Made by a program: the position numbers and the translations under genes. Source: Actinernus sp. WN-2022 (Eukaryota; Cnidaria; Anthozoa; Actiniaria; Actinernidae). Taken from it: a stretch of 64,000 bases of DNA. Shown one piece after another: positions 10,808 through 21,956 of this stretch. Location: positions 154,496,344 to 154,560,343 of the forward strand of contig JAOWCC010000577.1 of the NCBI GenBank assembly GCA_030867875.1. The letters run 5' to 3'. The notes below the pieces were generated by a model, which did no database searches, was not told the origin of the DNA, and was given only the letters and a program-made list of their open reading frames with translations. The number at the start of each line of letters is the position of its first letter. Position 1 is the first letter of the stretch.

Positions 10808-11105
10808 ATATACCACACCAGTGAATATCACTTTTCGCACTCTCTGATTAGCTACTCAAACAGTGAATATGATTTCATATTCACCTCCAAGCAAAGCAGC
10901 GATCATCTCGCGCGAGTTTTTGTCCATTTGACAGAAAATAAAATAACTATTTGGTGCTGGCTATTCACCTGCAGTGTGGTATATACTAAAACAATTATTC
11001 AACTCCGTACTCCGTATTGGTGAATAGTGGTGGATATTTACTTCGCCGAAGCGCCTCGGTAAATAGCCATCACTATTCACCTCCACTTCGGTGAATAATT
11101 GTTAA
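10808..11105. mobile_element. MITE with ATATACCACAC ends (copy 1) plus adjoining hairpin
   Basis: ATATACCACACCAGTGAATA at 10808 pairs with GTGTGGTATAT at 10974-10984. The following 120 bases form a second hairpin around GGTGAATAGTGG. The whole composite, in the same order, recurs at 48389-48636, so it probably moves as a unit. Confidence 0.8.
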
Positions 11106-11287
11106 ATATAACCCAGATAGTACGAGCGCTCTGATTGGCTTACAGACTCTATGGTTTATTATGCCGGTAAACACATAGAAATCGGCACGCCTGTTTGCGT
11201 TTTGTCGTAGTTATATCATAAAAGCAATATTGCTTAAATAAGCGTTTCATAATAACGCACTCAGGTGCATAAACAAAAGTTCGATTA

Positions 11288-12353
11288 CGTATGTGTACAG
11301 TTGAGTTAATGTATAGTATAATATGATTGATTTCATTATTCCACGAGTTACTTATTTATTTATTTATTTATTTATTTACTTACTTCGGCCAAATAGAAGA
11401 TACAAAATAGAATAAAGTAAAATATACAACAAACAGAACATAGAGGCCAGGAGAACCAACACAGCGTTAGCCAATTACGTTGGTTTCCTATGAAAAACAT
11501 AATTACAATAAATGATCTAATTACAATACTTATTTCAACCTAAAAGCAGCATTTGAGAGGTGCGGTTAACTGTCTTGCCTGGTGACATTTCAGACATACA
11601 GACTTCCAAGACTTCGGGTTCTCGATGTCAAATACAGAAGTGATGGCAGACAAGTAATATTTAAATAGTAATGATCTAAACTTAGGTAAAGAGATATCTG
11701 ATTTACGCAGTTCGTGTGGAAGTGTATTCCAAGTTCGGGAAGCTCTTATAAAATAACTATTTTGGTAACACAGGGTCTTGACATTAGGAATCTGATAAGT
11801 AATAAGATTAAGTGAGTTATCCATCGAACGTAGAGAGATGCTTAAATTCACCCTGTTTACAAGCTTTGGCAAAACATCTGGAGCTAAGGTTACTAAACCG
11901 TGTTTTGCCTTATACAAGAAGATGAGGTCAAGGTATTCATACCAGTAACATAAAGGTAAAAGCTTTAGAGTTAACAGTCTAGATTTGTAGGAGATGTCTG
12001 TTTGGAAGGGCAACAGGAGAATAAACTTAGTAGCCCTCCTTTGTGTTCTTTCTATATCCATATAGTTACCCTTTGGTATATATGTTTCAATGGTGATAAA
12101 TTGAAGGAGTGTACAGTTGGGTTAATGTATGACCAACGAAATATGCCTGCTTTCAATATCCACGAGTTACCATTTGGGTATCTATGTTTCAATCGCGATA
12201 AATGAAGGAGTGTACAGTTGGGTTAATGTATGGACAACGTATTATGCCTGCTTTCAATATCCACGAGTTACCATTTGGGTATCTATGTTTCAATCGTGAT
12301 AATTGAAGGAGTGTACAGTTGGGTTAATGTATGGCCAACGTAATATGCCAACA
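11288..12353. repeat. 101-bp tandem repeat interrupted by a LINE
   Basis: Three units (starts at AGTTACC 12064, 12165, 12266) share GGAGTGTACAGTTGGGTTAA and TTCAATATCCACGAGTTACC. The trailing part of a further, diverged unit is at 11288-11351. The LINE at 11352-12063 sits exactly between, with AGTTAC on both sides as a likely target duplication. Confidence 0.8.
11352..12063 (-). mobile_element. 5'-truncated LINE, C-terminal part only
   Basis: A minus-strand frame (11540-12061) reads RTQRRATKFILLLPF, then SRLLTLKLLPLCYW and RASRTWNTLPHELRKSD: the post-reverse-transcriptase region of CR1/jockey-type LINEs. An (ATTT)n tail at 11352-11383 marks the 3' end. AGTTAC precedes the tail (11346-11351) and follows the 5' end (12064-12069), consistent with target-site duplication inside a tandem repeat. 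Confidence 0.85.
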
Positions 12354-12452
12354 TAAGAGGGCTATTGTCAATGTTTTTCTTTCTTCGTTAACTTTAGTAG
12401 TTGTGATTAGGTTTGCATAATATAACCTGATTCCTTTCAAATGTCACTAAAA

Positions 12453-12577
12453 GTCAGTTTACGGTTCATGCGCAGCTGTACCAATCCTTTGTTTCTTTTG
12501 CCACCAGATGTTAGACAATGGCGCCAGTTGAAACAAAAAACTTCAATAACTGCGCATGAACTGTAAACTGGTCTATT
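12453..12577. mobile_element. MITE with CAGTTTACGGTTCATGCGCAG ends (intact copy)
   Basis: 125 bp with inverted ends CAGTTTACGGTTCATGCGCA and TGCGCATGAACTGTAAACTG around a centre containing GTTAGACAATGGCGCCAGTT. It is the uninterrupted relative of the copy at 57931-59458 that a LINE has split. Confidence 0.85.
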
Positions 12578-12599
12578 CTCTCTGAAAATCAGTTGTTGA

Positions 12600-13560
12600 A
12601 TTTACCTATTATCGGCCATATTAATCTATTTTCGGCCAAGCAATACCTATTTTCGGAGACTCGATGTTTGTCTGTACGCGTTGTTATTGCCTCGTTGCAT
12701 TTAATTGTTTATAGCTTCTACACTGTGCTATAAATTGTGCCCGAATTCTTACAGTCTTATAATAAACCGTTTCTTTGCTATAACGTGCCGTTCCATTGCT
12801 TTGTTCACTACAAATTTGATCACTTAACAAATCTAGTAAAGTTAAAACTTATCAAAAAGGAATTCCCGCCACTGCCGCGCACGCAGGTTTAATTTTATTC
12901 ATTTTTTTTTGTGAATCGCGTGGTCGCTGCAGTGAAGTCTCAGTATGAGGAAGGAGCGCCATTTCTGCAACAGGTAAAATGAAAGTCCTTTATTTCACTG
13001 AATGTCGAGAGTCAAGAAACAAGATGATAGGGTTAGTATCGATATAAAGTGAACAGGATTGTACGTGCTTGAAAACGTTTTTGTGTGACCTCCTCTAGGG
13101 AGAGATTTGTTTGTTTGCACATGCGTGCCTGAGAATAGGTTGTGGGTGATAATAGGTTGACTTACTTTATATCTTTCTCCATTCTAGGATTACAATTAGA
13201 AATGTCCTACTCATCCGTAACCTAACAATAAGCTTCTTAACCCAAATTCAGTGGTCAAACATATTGGAAAATCAAACTTAATCCTGGATTAGCTGAATGG
13301 GACTTTGAGGATTTGGATCCAGGATAGCAAAGACAATATCAACTAGAGTGGATTTCGAATGAGTGGGCAAGTTACGGCAATGACTTACGGCACGGTTACT
13401 GTACGGCATACCGTGACACTGAAATGGCTTTCCCATTGTTTTGTCTTTCTGATCCAATCAAATTACAAGTTACGGTACAGTAAGTTACAGTTCGGTCACG
13501 GTAACGCTACGGACGTGCCGGCAGATTTTTGTCCAACTCATACGAAATCCGCTCTATCAC
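12600..13560. other. Intron, nothing recognised
   Basis: CTATTATCGGCC-like phrases repeat at 12604-12660 (CTATTTTCGG three times). TTACGGCA/TTACGGTA phrases cluster at 13370-13500. No exon or long repeat seen. Confidence 0.5.
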
Positions 13561-13577
13561 ATGACGTAATTACCCAC

Positions 13578-13871
13578 CATCCTCCGCGGTCTTCACAGTA
13601 AAAGTCTCACTTGCGTTACTCGCGCCCTTCCTATTGAACGACACGACTAGAATCTCATAATCAGTGTAAGGATTAAGACTTTTGAGTTTCAGCTGCGTGG
13701 AGTTGACAGTCATGTTGAATTTCCTGTTTCTCAACCTGTCAAACACGTAGAGCTTGTATCCAGTTATTTTACCGTTGGCTTGTTCATCGGAGGGTGGTTG
13801 CCATGACAACTGTAGACTGTACGGATCAGTGTTCGGGTGGGAAGTCATGTTACCTGCAGAACCTTCTGGCA
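13578..13871 (-). CDS. FN3 domain exon (fifth)
   Basis: 98 codons, acceptor TTGTACCAG, donor GATG|GTGGGT, phase 1-1. VPEGSAGNMTSHPNTDPYSL leads to the FN3 Trp in LSWQPPSDEQANG, then GYKLYVFDR, LNPYTDYEILVVSFNRKG and a final KTAEDG. This has the closest match to a textbook FN3 in the series (L-N-P-Y-T-D-Y-E-I). It occupies a single exon. Confidence 0.93.
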
Positions 13872-13899
13872 CTGGTACAAAAGAACAGACATACTTTTA

Positions 13900-15180
13900 G
13901 AAAGGGTTATGGAATGCCTTCTTGTTTTCAACGTCTAAGTAAACACATGGCATGCACGGGGATGAAGTATATCACCGGAAATGCTCATAAGGTATTTACA
14001 CAATGAGGCGGTCAATTTTAGGGGGCTTTGCATATGCCCTGTGTGAGTTTCAAAACTAGTCGTTTCGCAGTCTCGGAAGGTGGGCATGTCGCTGTCAGAA
14101 TTTCGTCTATTTTCCTATTTCTGTCGCTCTCGCAATTTCAGACAATTTCAGACGTTCGTCGTTATTTCATTTCCTTCATGTTGCTGTTTCAACGCCGTGT
14201 CGCTTGTCGGAATTTACCCATAATGCTACGAGGTACTGGACCTCACGGCTCTTCCATTGCATGGACGTTTATTGGAAATTTGTTGGAAAATAGTTGGAAG
14301 TTCAAATTTCCATGGTTTTGCATACAACGGAGGGAAATGTGTTGGAAATACCTTGGAAATTTGATAAGAAACTGTATTTTCCAAGACATTTCCATGCCAT
14401 GGAACAGGTCGAGTTATCCCAGTGTATTAAGAAGATGTGATCCATCGTTCAATCAAGTTAATTAAATATAAGGCAGAATTGCAAAAACTGTACCAATGCG
14501 GTTTGATAAGTTTGAGGTCCAGGATCGTTGTAACAACACCAAACAACATTTTTAGAAATCTACTTTTAGTGATTTTATGAGTTTATCTTTCTTTGAACTT
14601 ATACTACTTGAATGCAACTATTTTAAGGTTGATCAGATTTCAGAACAATCGTTTATAACAATGAACAGAATACAGCATTTCACTTTGATCAAAATAGTGA
14701 TCGAGAAATGTCAAAACATCACAACACTTGCGAAATGCTACCTGGTATAGATAACTGCCGTATAATTTTACTGTTTAATGATCAACTTGAGCAATGAATT
14801 TAAAGCAAATATGAGCCAGATAAATATGTGAGACTAGTTGCTCATTTGAACACTAACTTCTGTATAATCTAGTATCTTTTCCTGAAGAAAATTAAATATA
14901 GAGATTCCTCCATATTGAACTAACGGGGTGCTCGGCGCTCCTTTAGGGATACAAATTATCACTTCTGTGTTATGCAACCCGTGTGACGTAATATTGTTTA
15001 TTTTCTATAGTCTGTCAAGTCTTTTACGCTATATTTTCGTACCTTTTAGGGCTCAAAATCATAATAGCATTTTAAACTCTACTAAATTATGCGTACGTTT
15101 TATTAGGAGTCATTTGCAAAATTCCCACCAAGCACCCCCGGAGGGAGGGAGTGGGGAGACATCAGCTGAGACATTTGTAC
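13900..15180. other. Intron, nothing recognised
   Basis: 14260-14400 has loosely repeated TTTGTTGGAAA/ GGAAATTT phrases and CCATGG-centred palindromic pieces, suggesting an old repeat. The remainder is plain AT-rich DNA. Open frames here lack features. Confidence 0.45.
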
Positions 15181-15184
15181 TTAC

Positions 15185-15481
15185 TGTCTTCGTCGGTGAT
15201 GATAATGAAAGGCTGGCTAAAGTTTCCTTTTCCTTTTGACGTAATTGCTGCTACACGTATTTCATATTTCTCATACTTGTATAAATCCCGTAAGCTCCAC
15301 GTTAGGTTCGTAATGCACGCTATGCTGCTCCGTTTATGCTTTTGACCTTTAATGCCAGAATTTATCATGTACCCTAATAATATGCCATGACTTTGATTAC
15401 TAGGAATCGGGCTCCACCGAAAAAAGACACTCGTGGAGCTTGTATTGAAGCCTTCAGTTACGACAGGGGCTGCACTAGGAA
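15185..15481 (-). CDS. FN3 domain exon (fourth)
   Basis: 99 codons, acceptor CTATTCCACAG, donor GACA|GTAAGT, phase 1-1. The protein starts VPSAAPVVTEGFNTSSTSVF, has FRWSPIP with the FN3 Trp, GILLGYMINSG, then LYKYEKYEIRVAAITSKGKG and TDED. GHGPxSxP in the usual turn is here GKGNFSQP. NQS and NLT are potential glycosylation sites. Confidence 0.93.
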
Positions 15482-15599
15482 CTGTGGAATAGATAGAGGC
15501 AGCAAGAGTTTGAATTCGGTTTCGGAAACTAGCTCTGACTTTTCCATTCACAGAGGTTGTCATGGAACTAGGTCATGTACATAGTCAACAGGACATTCC

Positions 15600-17010
15600 A
15601 AACTCAAAAAAGATTGTGCTTATAATTAACTGTAGCAACTGTGCAAACGGTTAAACTACGGCGTGCTTCATGGTTCATGTGCGACCCAGATGCTGGTCTA
15701 ATTCTCTTATTGAACGTTAAGAGAATAGTTTAAAACGATTTCCAATAGCAGCGTGAGCGTGGTGAAATGAGCTGCGACTGTGTTAGGTGCCGCTATATAT
15801 AATTGTTAAAAAATAACATATTAGGAAGCTGAGATTCTATAATATTCAGTTACGTGAAAAGTCTACCTAGAACATAACGACGGAGATCGCAGTAAGTTGG
15901 AGAAGATCGTCGCTTTGAAGCGAAACCATTAATACTTGTCCCCAAAACAAACGAATTTACCAGTCTTTTCAGATTCTTTTCAGACAAACACAATCTATTT
16001 CGGTAACGGTCTTGTACCGTCATCTCCGTGATCATGAGCGTCAACCTTTTTAATAGTCCAGTTTCGTATTCGCAATTTGCCGCTGACGATAGGGTTTTAC
16101 TGAGAAACAAACCACTCATAGAAACCAAGGCATACAAAACTACATCCGGTTACTGAGTAGCGTATTTTCCAGATCCTCACTAGTGAAAATATCGAAGACG
16201 TCAGGTTTGCCGCCTTTTGAACTACTAAGATGGCGGCAGGTTTGTGAAAATCACAGAGGAAGATGTAAACAGCTTAAATGAGCTGCATGACAATGAATAT
16301 TTCGAGAAACTGGCCCGATGAAACTCCCCAGAACAGCTTAGAAAGATTACGAAGAAGTTTGTACTGACAGTAAGTAAAATTAATAGATAAGAATTCTTAG
16401 AGCAGTTTAATTGTCCATATAATAAAAAGAAAATTACACGGTAGTTCGAAGGTATGGAGTTTATCCTCTCGAGTCTAAAACATTTCACTCTTTCGCTGCG
16501 CTCACTAGTACTCGTGAAATGTTTTCGGCTCTCGAGGATAAACTTCATATCTTCTCACCACCGTCTAACATCCTCTATATATCTGCGCAATCTTGGCCCC
16601 ATTCTGAAGTGAAATATTCATAAATACCAGCAGAGATGATCGAGCTATTCACATATTTCTGTATTGCTGTAATTGTGACTTCTACGCCTTATCGCTGGTA
16701 TTTATCAATATGTAACATTAAAATGAGACTAACACTGCGCAGATTAGTCTGTAGTCATTGCGAAACGGGACTATTTGAAATACTTAGGTGTATATGCGAA
16801 AGTCGATTACCCCAATATTAACACCCCGTGTAACAAAGTTAACAAAGATTGTACGAGAAGGCTTGTGTAACAAGCACAACATATACTACATTTGTAAGGT
16901 ATGAGAAAATGTTTTGAGAAAGATCCCAAAACAACTGAGAACATGTACTGTGTAACAGATTCTAGTTTAAGATAGACAAGACATTAATTGTTTATTTTAA
17001 GATGTTATAA
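15600..17010. other. Intron with exon-like repeat and hairpin
   Basis: 16238-16372 is a plus-strand exon-like segment (see its entry). 16450-16548 is an inverted repeat whose arms contain GAGTTTATCCTCTCGAG and its inverse, with CATTTCAC/GTGAAATG inside. 15600-16230 and 16560-17010 show nothing identifiable. Confidence 0.5.
16238..16372 (+). pseudogene. Exon-like dispersed repeat, copy 1
   Basis: The plus strand reads RFVKITEEDVNSLNELHDNE, YFEKLAR, a TGA stop, then NSPEQLRKITKKFVLT, followed by a donor-like ACA|GTAAGT. The first part and the last part recur at 62278-62312 and 62721-62746, where an unrelated insertion separates them. It looks like a duplicated exon, or transposon coding debris, on the strand opposite to the host gene. 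Not recognised. Confidence 0.35.
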
Positions 17011-17025
17011 AAAGTATTTTTTTAC

Positions 17026-17322
17026 CATCTTCACTTGTTCGTACACTAATAGTCAAGCTCCATGGTCCACAGCCTTTCACAGTACACGCTGCTACTTTCA
17101 CTTCGTATTTGGTGAACTTCTCCAACGGACGTAGCGTAAAAGGTGACGCATTAGCGGGAACAGTCTTGTTTATCGCAACACCGTTGTCACGATTAGTACA
17201 GCGCAAATGAAAACTAATAATGATTCCATGACGATCCGTGGCAGGAACATTACTCCAATAGATATTGATGGATGTGGATGTACTGCTGTTCGCATGCACT
17301 CCCACTGGTGCTGCAGTTGGAA
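17026..17322 (-). CDS. FN3 domain exon (third)
   Basis: 99 codons with an excellent acceptor (pyrimidine run, then CAG) and donor GATG|GTAAAA, phase 1-1. VPTAAPVGVHANSSTSTSIN leads to IYWSNVPATDRHGIIISFHL, FRK-type strands give way to LEKFTKYEVKVAACTVKGCG, and the end is RTSEDG. The two Cys in AACTVKGCGPW may pair or be unusual for this module. Confidence 0.92.
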
Positions 17323-17344
17323 CTGAAAAAAAAACAATTAGTAA

Positions 17345-17530
17345 ATACTTACTAGGGTGGTAAGCACCGGGCCGATGTGCGGGAGGACAAGGGTTGAAAC
17401 TACGAACAGACCATTACTCATGATCTTACAAGAACGGAGTAGAAGGTGCTCTGTTTGCATATTCTCGAACAGTAAACGGTTAGATCTTCACTCTCTCTTG
17501 GATAAGGACGTAAACAACTGGAGAAAAATT
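17345..17530 (+). mobile_element. Degenerate tRNA-derived SINE
   Basis: GGTGGTAAGCACCGGGCCGA, then AAGGGTTGAAACTACGAACA and GAGTAGAAGGTGCT... GATAAGGACGTAAA follow the order of the complete SINE at 27130-27400, with many changes. It lies just upstream (in gene orientation) of the third FN3 exon. Confidence 0.6.
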
Positions 17531-17539
17531 CATTAGACA

Positions 17540-18440
17540 AATTTTATTATATTTTTTATGAAGGACAATAATTCAAGTGGACAAAAAAATTATGTTACAA
17601 AAAGTATGTTAGAACAACTTGATTGTCTTAATAGACTCTACAGTCTTGGTCATCTTTCATGTTGTTTTATTAAATTTCTTAGAGAAATCCTAAGTATCAA
17701 TTTGTTTGACTGTGCGTGCTTTTACGCCATTTTTAATGAACAACAAAGATGGACAAATGAAAATCAACGTGCAAGATCGATAACAATTAAATGATACTAT
17801 GGGTCTGTTTTCACCAGCCTTGGTTCTGCAAAGATTCCTGCAATTGTTGTCTCTACCAGAGCTGCTGTTTGGTAAACATATTCACTCTAGAAATCCTGCC
17901 AACCATTTGTAAACCACGAACGTTAGTTAAAATGAGATTTTTAATTGATGTGCAGAGTTTGAGATCTACTGATCGTAAAGAACTGGCGAGAATCCCCATA
18001 CGGAAAAAGATGGCCGTTGTACGTTAGACATATCAAACAACGAGTGTCGATTTAGAGGTCTGGGACCTAGAAACCGCCATTTTGAATTTCCTTGCAGCTC
18101 TTCCAAATATGGAATATGGAATTTTCCTAATATGGAAGAGGCCGCGGGAAGTTCAAAACGACACTTTTGCTTGCTATTTTATTGATATGCCACAATCGGC
18201 CTTGCGAACCTAACAGTCAAACCTGATAACACGTAGTTTCTAAAGCCTCTGTTCTCTTCAATGACAGTATATTGGCAACTGCTTGAACTGGCTTGTTTTT
18301 AGATTTAAAACCTCTCTACTATGATTTTATAAAGATTTAAAGGTTTTCACGCGCAACGAATTCTGGGTAAAAGTAAATGATATTTTCGCTGTTTAAATTG
18401 ACAAAATACCTAGTGCGAACAGGGCTTTATGTAACCGACT
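17540..18440. other. Intron, nothing recognised
   Basis: AT-rich. Around 18095-18145 ATATGGAA phrases repeat with inverse TTCCAAATAT. No exon, RNA gene or clear element. Confidence 0.45.
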
Positions 18441-18450
18441 GAAATCTCAC

Positions 18451-18750
18451 CATCTTGATCAGTAGTGATGTTAATAGGAGCACTGAATGGTCCAAACTTG
18501 TCACGTGTCGAGATACCACGGACGCGAAACTCATATTTCGTAAACCTTTTCAAGTTAGTGAAGCGATGACTTGTAGCCGCTGCTGTAGTACCAAGAGAAA
18601 ATGTAACCACCCCTCCAGTGATATGAAAGTTGATCTGATAACTCTTTAGCGGTCCTTGCAAGAACTTCTCGGGAATTGGATCCCACTTTAGTTCAATGGA
18701 TCTGGAGGAGAGGTTGTAGCCATAGCAGTTCCCAGGAGCTCGCAAAGGTG
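18451..18750 (-). CDS. FN3 domain exon (second)
   Basis: 100 codons, acceptor TTGATTCCCACAG, donor GATG|GTGAGA, phase 1-1. APLRAPGNCYGYNLSSRSIE is followed by LKWDPIPEKFLQGPLKSYQI, LKRFTKYEFRVRGISTRDKF, GPFSAP and TTDQDG. The FN3 Trp, Tyr and the GP-S turn are present. Confidence 0.92.
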
Positions 18751-18887
18751 CTGTGGGAATCAAAAGAGACATGCATGTTTGAGCCCCTTGGTGAGGCCTT
18801 CTCTTCTTTGTGTGAACAATAGAAAGTTGTTGCAGTGTTTATAGAATGATCTAAGTAATAAATATGTTATTTTGCCATACGTTTGTC

Positions 18888-19000
18888 CTCTTATAGATGC
18901 ACAGAGAACGTGACGAGAACGTCTCGTGGCGTGCGGGAAATGGTTTTCTCAACACGTTGTGATCGACGTGATCTGTGCATCTATAAGAGGACAGATCCCC
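18888..19000. mobile_element. MITE with TGTCCTCTTATAGATGCACAG ends
   Basis: 113 bp. The left end TGTCCTCTTATAGATGCACA is mirrored by TGTGCATCTATAAGAGGACA. Related ends occur at 28284-28320 and 57503-57600 (ATCTGTGCGTCTGATAGGAG), there carrying TGACGTCA. Confidence 0.85.
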
Positions 19001-19061
19001 AACAAAAGTACATCTATCTATTTTGTAAGCAAATAACGGATAATGTATTTATTGACTGAGT

Positions 19062-19160
19062 GGGAGGGATGGAAAATATTTGGCTCGTGGTCATGACGGT
19101 ACGGAGCGAGCACAACGTGGAAATTGACCGAGAGCCAAATATTTTCCCATTCGGCCCGAC
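19062..19160. repeat. Foldback repeat
   Basis: GGAAAATATTTGGCTC (19071) and GAGCCAAATATTTTCCC (19131) pair around a 45-base centre. Continuous with a further repeat at 19262-19350 that matches 7637-7720 in inverse orientation. Confidence 0.65.
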
Positions 19161-19261
19161 CGAACTGACCGTACTGGCCAACATTACGTCAATACGTTTT
19201 TATCATATGACCACTTTCGAATGGAAAAACAGCAGGCAAAAAAATAAGAAGGGCCCGATGG

Positions 19262-19370
19262 CTTTTTCCGGCCTGCTCATGTCAATCACGTGCGGCCCCC
19301 ATCACGTGACTTTTGTAAATGGTTTTCCAAAGAAAGCGCGCGTGGGGCCGTATGGGTAATATGATAAACA
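19262..19370. repeat. Dispersed repeat with CACGTGA arms (copy 2)
   Basis: ATCACGTGACTTTTGTAAAT followed by GGTTTTCC and AAAGCGCGCGTG is the inverse of 7637-7720. Its one TCACGTGA palindrome is at 19301-19308. Confidence 0.55.
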
Positions 19371-19435
19371 GAACGATTTCCTGCGTCATCTGTACAGTTT
19401 AACCTCAGGTTAGTGATGTAACCCCGGGGTAGCGC

Positions 19436-19902
19436 TTAAAGTGCCCATGAACCTTTTTTTTATTTTAAATATCAATTCTAAATCAAGTGAATAGTAGAAT
19501 GGTAAAATAAATGTTGCTTTGAATGCTGTGCATGCCGCTGAGTTAAGGATGTTTTAATATCCAAAATGCTAATTACATGACGTCAGGGGAGGTATTTGCA
19601 ATCATTTCTTAGTGGTTGTAAATGGGCGTTTCTGCTGATATATAGGAAAACAAATTTCACACATAATTTTATTGCAACCATGGATATAACACTGATAATT
19701 GTAAAAAATGTTAAATTGTAAAAAAAAAATGTATAATAATTGATGCCTGCCGCTTGACGTCATGTAATTAGCATTTAGGAAATTAAAACCTCTATAAGCC
19801 ATTGGCACAGCATTCAAACCAGTATATATTGTACCATTCCACTATTCACTTATAATAGAATTGATATCTAAAATAAAACAAATTTGTTCATAGGCACTTT
19901 AA
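19436..19902. mobile_element. TTAA-ended foldback element (copy 2)
   Basis: 467 bp from TTAAAGTGCCCATGAAC to GTTCATAGGCACTTTAA. The arms pair over more than 150 bases, including AAGTGAATAGTAGAATGG / CCATTCCACTATTCACTT and a TGACGTCA in each arm. This is the uninterrupted relative of 1197-3019. Confidence 0.8.
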
Positions 19903-19909
19903 ATACATG

Positions 19910-20625
19910 CAACACAACAGTAACTTGCATTTATCACTGATCAACCAAACTGAGCCACAGTCCTGGAAGAAAGCGCCAAACTATCAAAACGATCTGACTA
20001 TCAATTATTCTAGCTAGTTATACGTCATATCTATATGATCTCTAATTATTACGTAGTTTTGATTTTGTTACTAAATAAAGATTGATATGAAAGACGTTTT
20101 TTCACGTACCAGATTGGTACTCTTTATTTATTCTTCTGAACTTAATATATATTCAATAATTTTAGTTAACTATAGGATGACTGTAACTTAGTAATATTAG
20201 TAGAATATGAATTGCAAGGAGTAGTAATTTTAGTGTGATGACGCGCGGCCTACATGAAAATCAGTTTTTTAAAATCAAAATTGTTACTGAAGTTAGGTAC
20301 CGTGGCTAATTAAATAAAGTTATTATTATTAATATTATATAGAAGTTTGCACGAGTAGTTTCCAAAAATTGAGAAAACGGGATCTTCGTCAGTCTGTAGA
20401 CAGTCTTGAATACCAAAGCCGTCTAATATATGGAGTTACCCGGCTGCTATTCTTTATTTTGCATTTTGGCTCGACGTTTAAAGTGAATTTAGTTTATCGC
20501 ATATCGTTTCTCCAGAGAACCCAACTAGCTCGGAAAGCCTCACAAGTTTGGCTTCTTAAGGAGGCACTCTTAACCTCGATTCCTATCGCGCCTCAGCCTG
20601 TTATGCCGTTATATATCTGCGATTT
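19910..20625. other. Intron, nothing recognised
   Basis: AT-rich DNA without exon features. The long plus-strand frame beginning here runs into the 31-bp array and is not considered real. Confidence 0.5.
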
Positions 20626-20630
20626 CGTTA

Positions 20631-21197
20631 CGCCGCCATTGTACTGTGGACCTGCTCGTTACGCCGCCATTGTACTGTGGACCTGCTCGTTACACCGCCG
20701 TTATTCCGTGGGCCTGCTCGTTACGCCGCCATTGTACTGTGGACCTGCTCGTTACGCCGCCATTATTCCGTGGGCCTGCTCATTACGCCGCCATTGTACT
20801 GTGGACCTGCTCGTTACGCCGCCATTATTCAGTGGGCCTGCTCATTACGCCGCCATTGTACTGTGGACCTGCTCGTTACGCCGCCATTATTCCGTGGGCC
20901 TGCTCATTACGCCGCCATTGTACTGTGGACCTGCTCGTTACGCCGCCATTGTACTGTGGACCTGCTCGTTACGCCGCCATTATTCCGTGGGCCTGCTCAT
21001 TACGCCGCCATTGTACTGTGGACCTGCTCGTTACGCCGCCATTATTCAGTGGGCCTGCTCATTACGCCGCCATTGTACTGTGGACCTGCTCGTTACGCCG
21101 CCATTATTCCGTGGGCCTGCTCATTACGCCGCCATTGTACTGTGGACCTGCTCGTTACGCCGCCATTATTCAGTGGGCCTGCTCATTACGCTAGCTG
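20631..21197. repeat. 31-bp minisatellite in 62-bp dimers, 18 copies
   Basis: Type A (GCCATTGTACTGTGGACCTG...) and type B (GCCATTATTCCGTGGGCCTG...) units of 31 bases mostly alternate, giving a 62-bp higher-order unit, with two A-A doublets at the start and the middle. Type B has a CAGTGG/CCGTGG subtype. The long frames across it are by-products of a unit length read every 93 bases. Confidence 0.95.
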
Positions 21198-21355
21198 CCA
21201 TTGTTCTGTTTGCCTGCTAGCTATTCAAAACGCTTGAATCTATTTACCGTGAAGGAGAATATGGCGTACTATAGGCGCGCGAAGGATCACTGTTGAGAGT
21301 GACTCTTTAAGTTTCAAATATTTGCATGCAACTTTATGACACATTTACAACTTAC

Positions 21356-21673
21356 GTCCATCGTCTGTGTGGATGTAGATCGACTCTGATGTCTTTCCTT
21401 CACCTTCAATTGTATTAGGACGTATCGCTACTTCATAGAGGGTACCGTGTCTTAAGCCACTTAGCACAACATGGAAGGCAATGTTGTCTTCATCTCTAAT
21501 GATATCAACGGCGCCTCGATTTGATTCGTTCCTAGTGCTGCGGAATATCACTGTGTAACCGCTTAGTATACCATGTAGGAGTTCTTTTGTTCCTTTTCGC
21601 CATGTGACCGTCAGATTGATATCATTCATAGCGGTAAAATTTTTGGCACTCAGTTTTGGAGGATGAAGATACA
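21356..21673 (-). CDS. FN3 domain exon (first)
   Basis: 106 codons, acceptor CATTACGCAG, donor GGAC|GTAAGT, phase 1-1. VYLHPPKLSAKNFTAMNDIN is followed by LTVTWRKGTKELLHG with the FN3 Trp, ILSGYTVIFRSTRNES, LSGLRHGTLYEVAIRPNTIE and HTDDG. It is more divergent than the other eight and opens the FN3 stack. Confidence 0.88.
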
Positions 21674-21956
21674 CTGCGTAATGAAGGGAAAGAAAAAAGA
21701 TATATTGCTAATAAACATTAAGAAAACAGTTGTTTAACATAGATGATTGGCTTAAAGTCATCTGAAATCCGTTGCCATGACACCAAAGGATGCGTTTTTG
21801 AAGGACTCATAAGCTTATTCTGGCAAGCTGTACTTAATATAGAATACATAGAGGATATTACATGGCCAATCGAATATACAGTTTTTATCTTCGAGTGGTG
21901 AATGTCGTAATAGCTGATGAGTTAGCGCAGTGAACGAGTGCATCACCAACCTCGTC

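Noticed and set aside
20369..21237. Overlapping frames of 283, 182 and 186 codons
   Set aside because: All run through the 31-bp array. Three frames stay open at once because the unit lacks stops in any frame.
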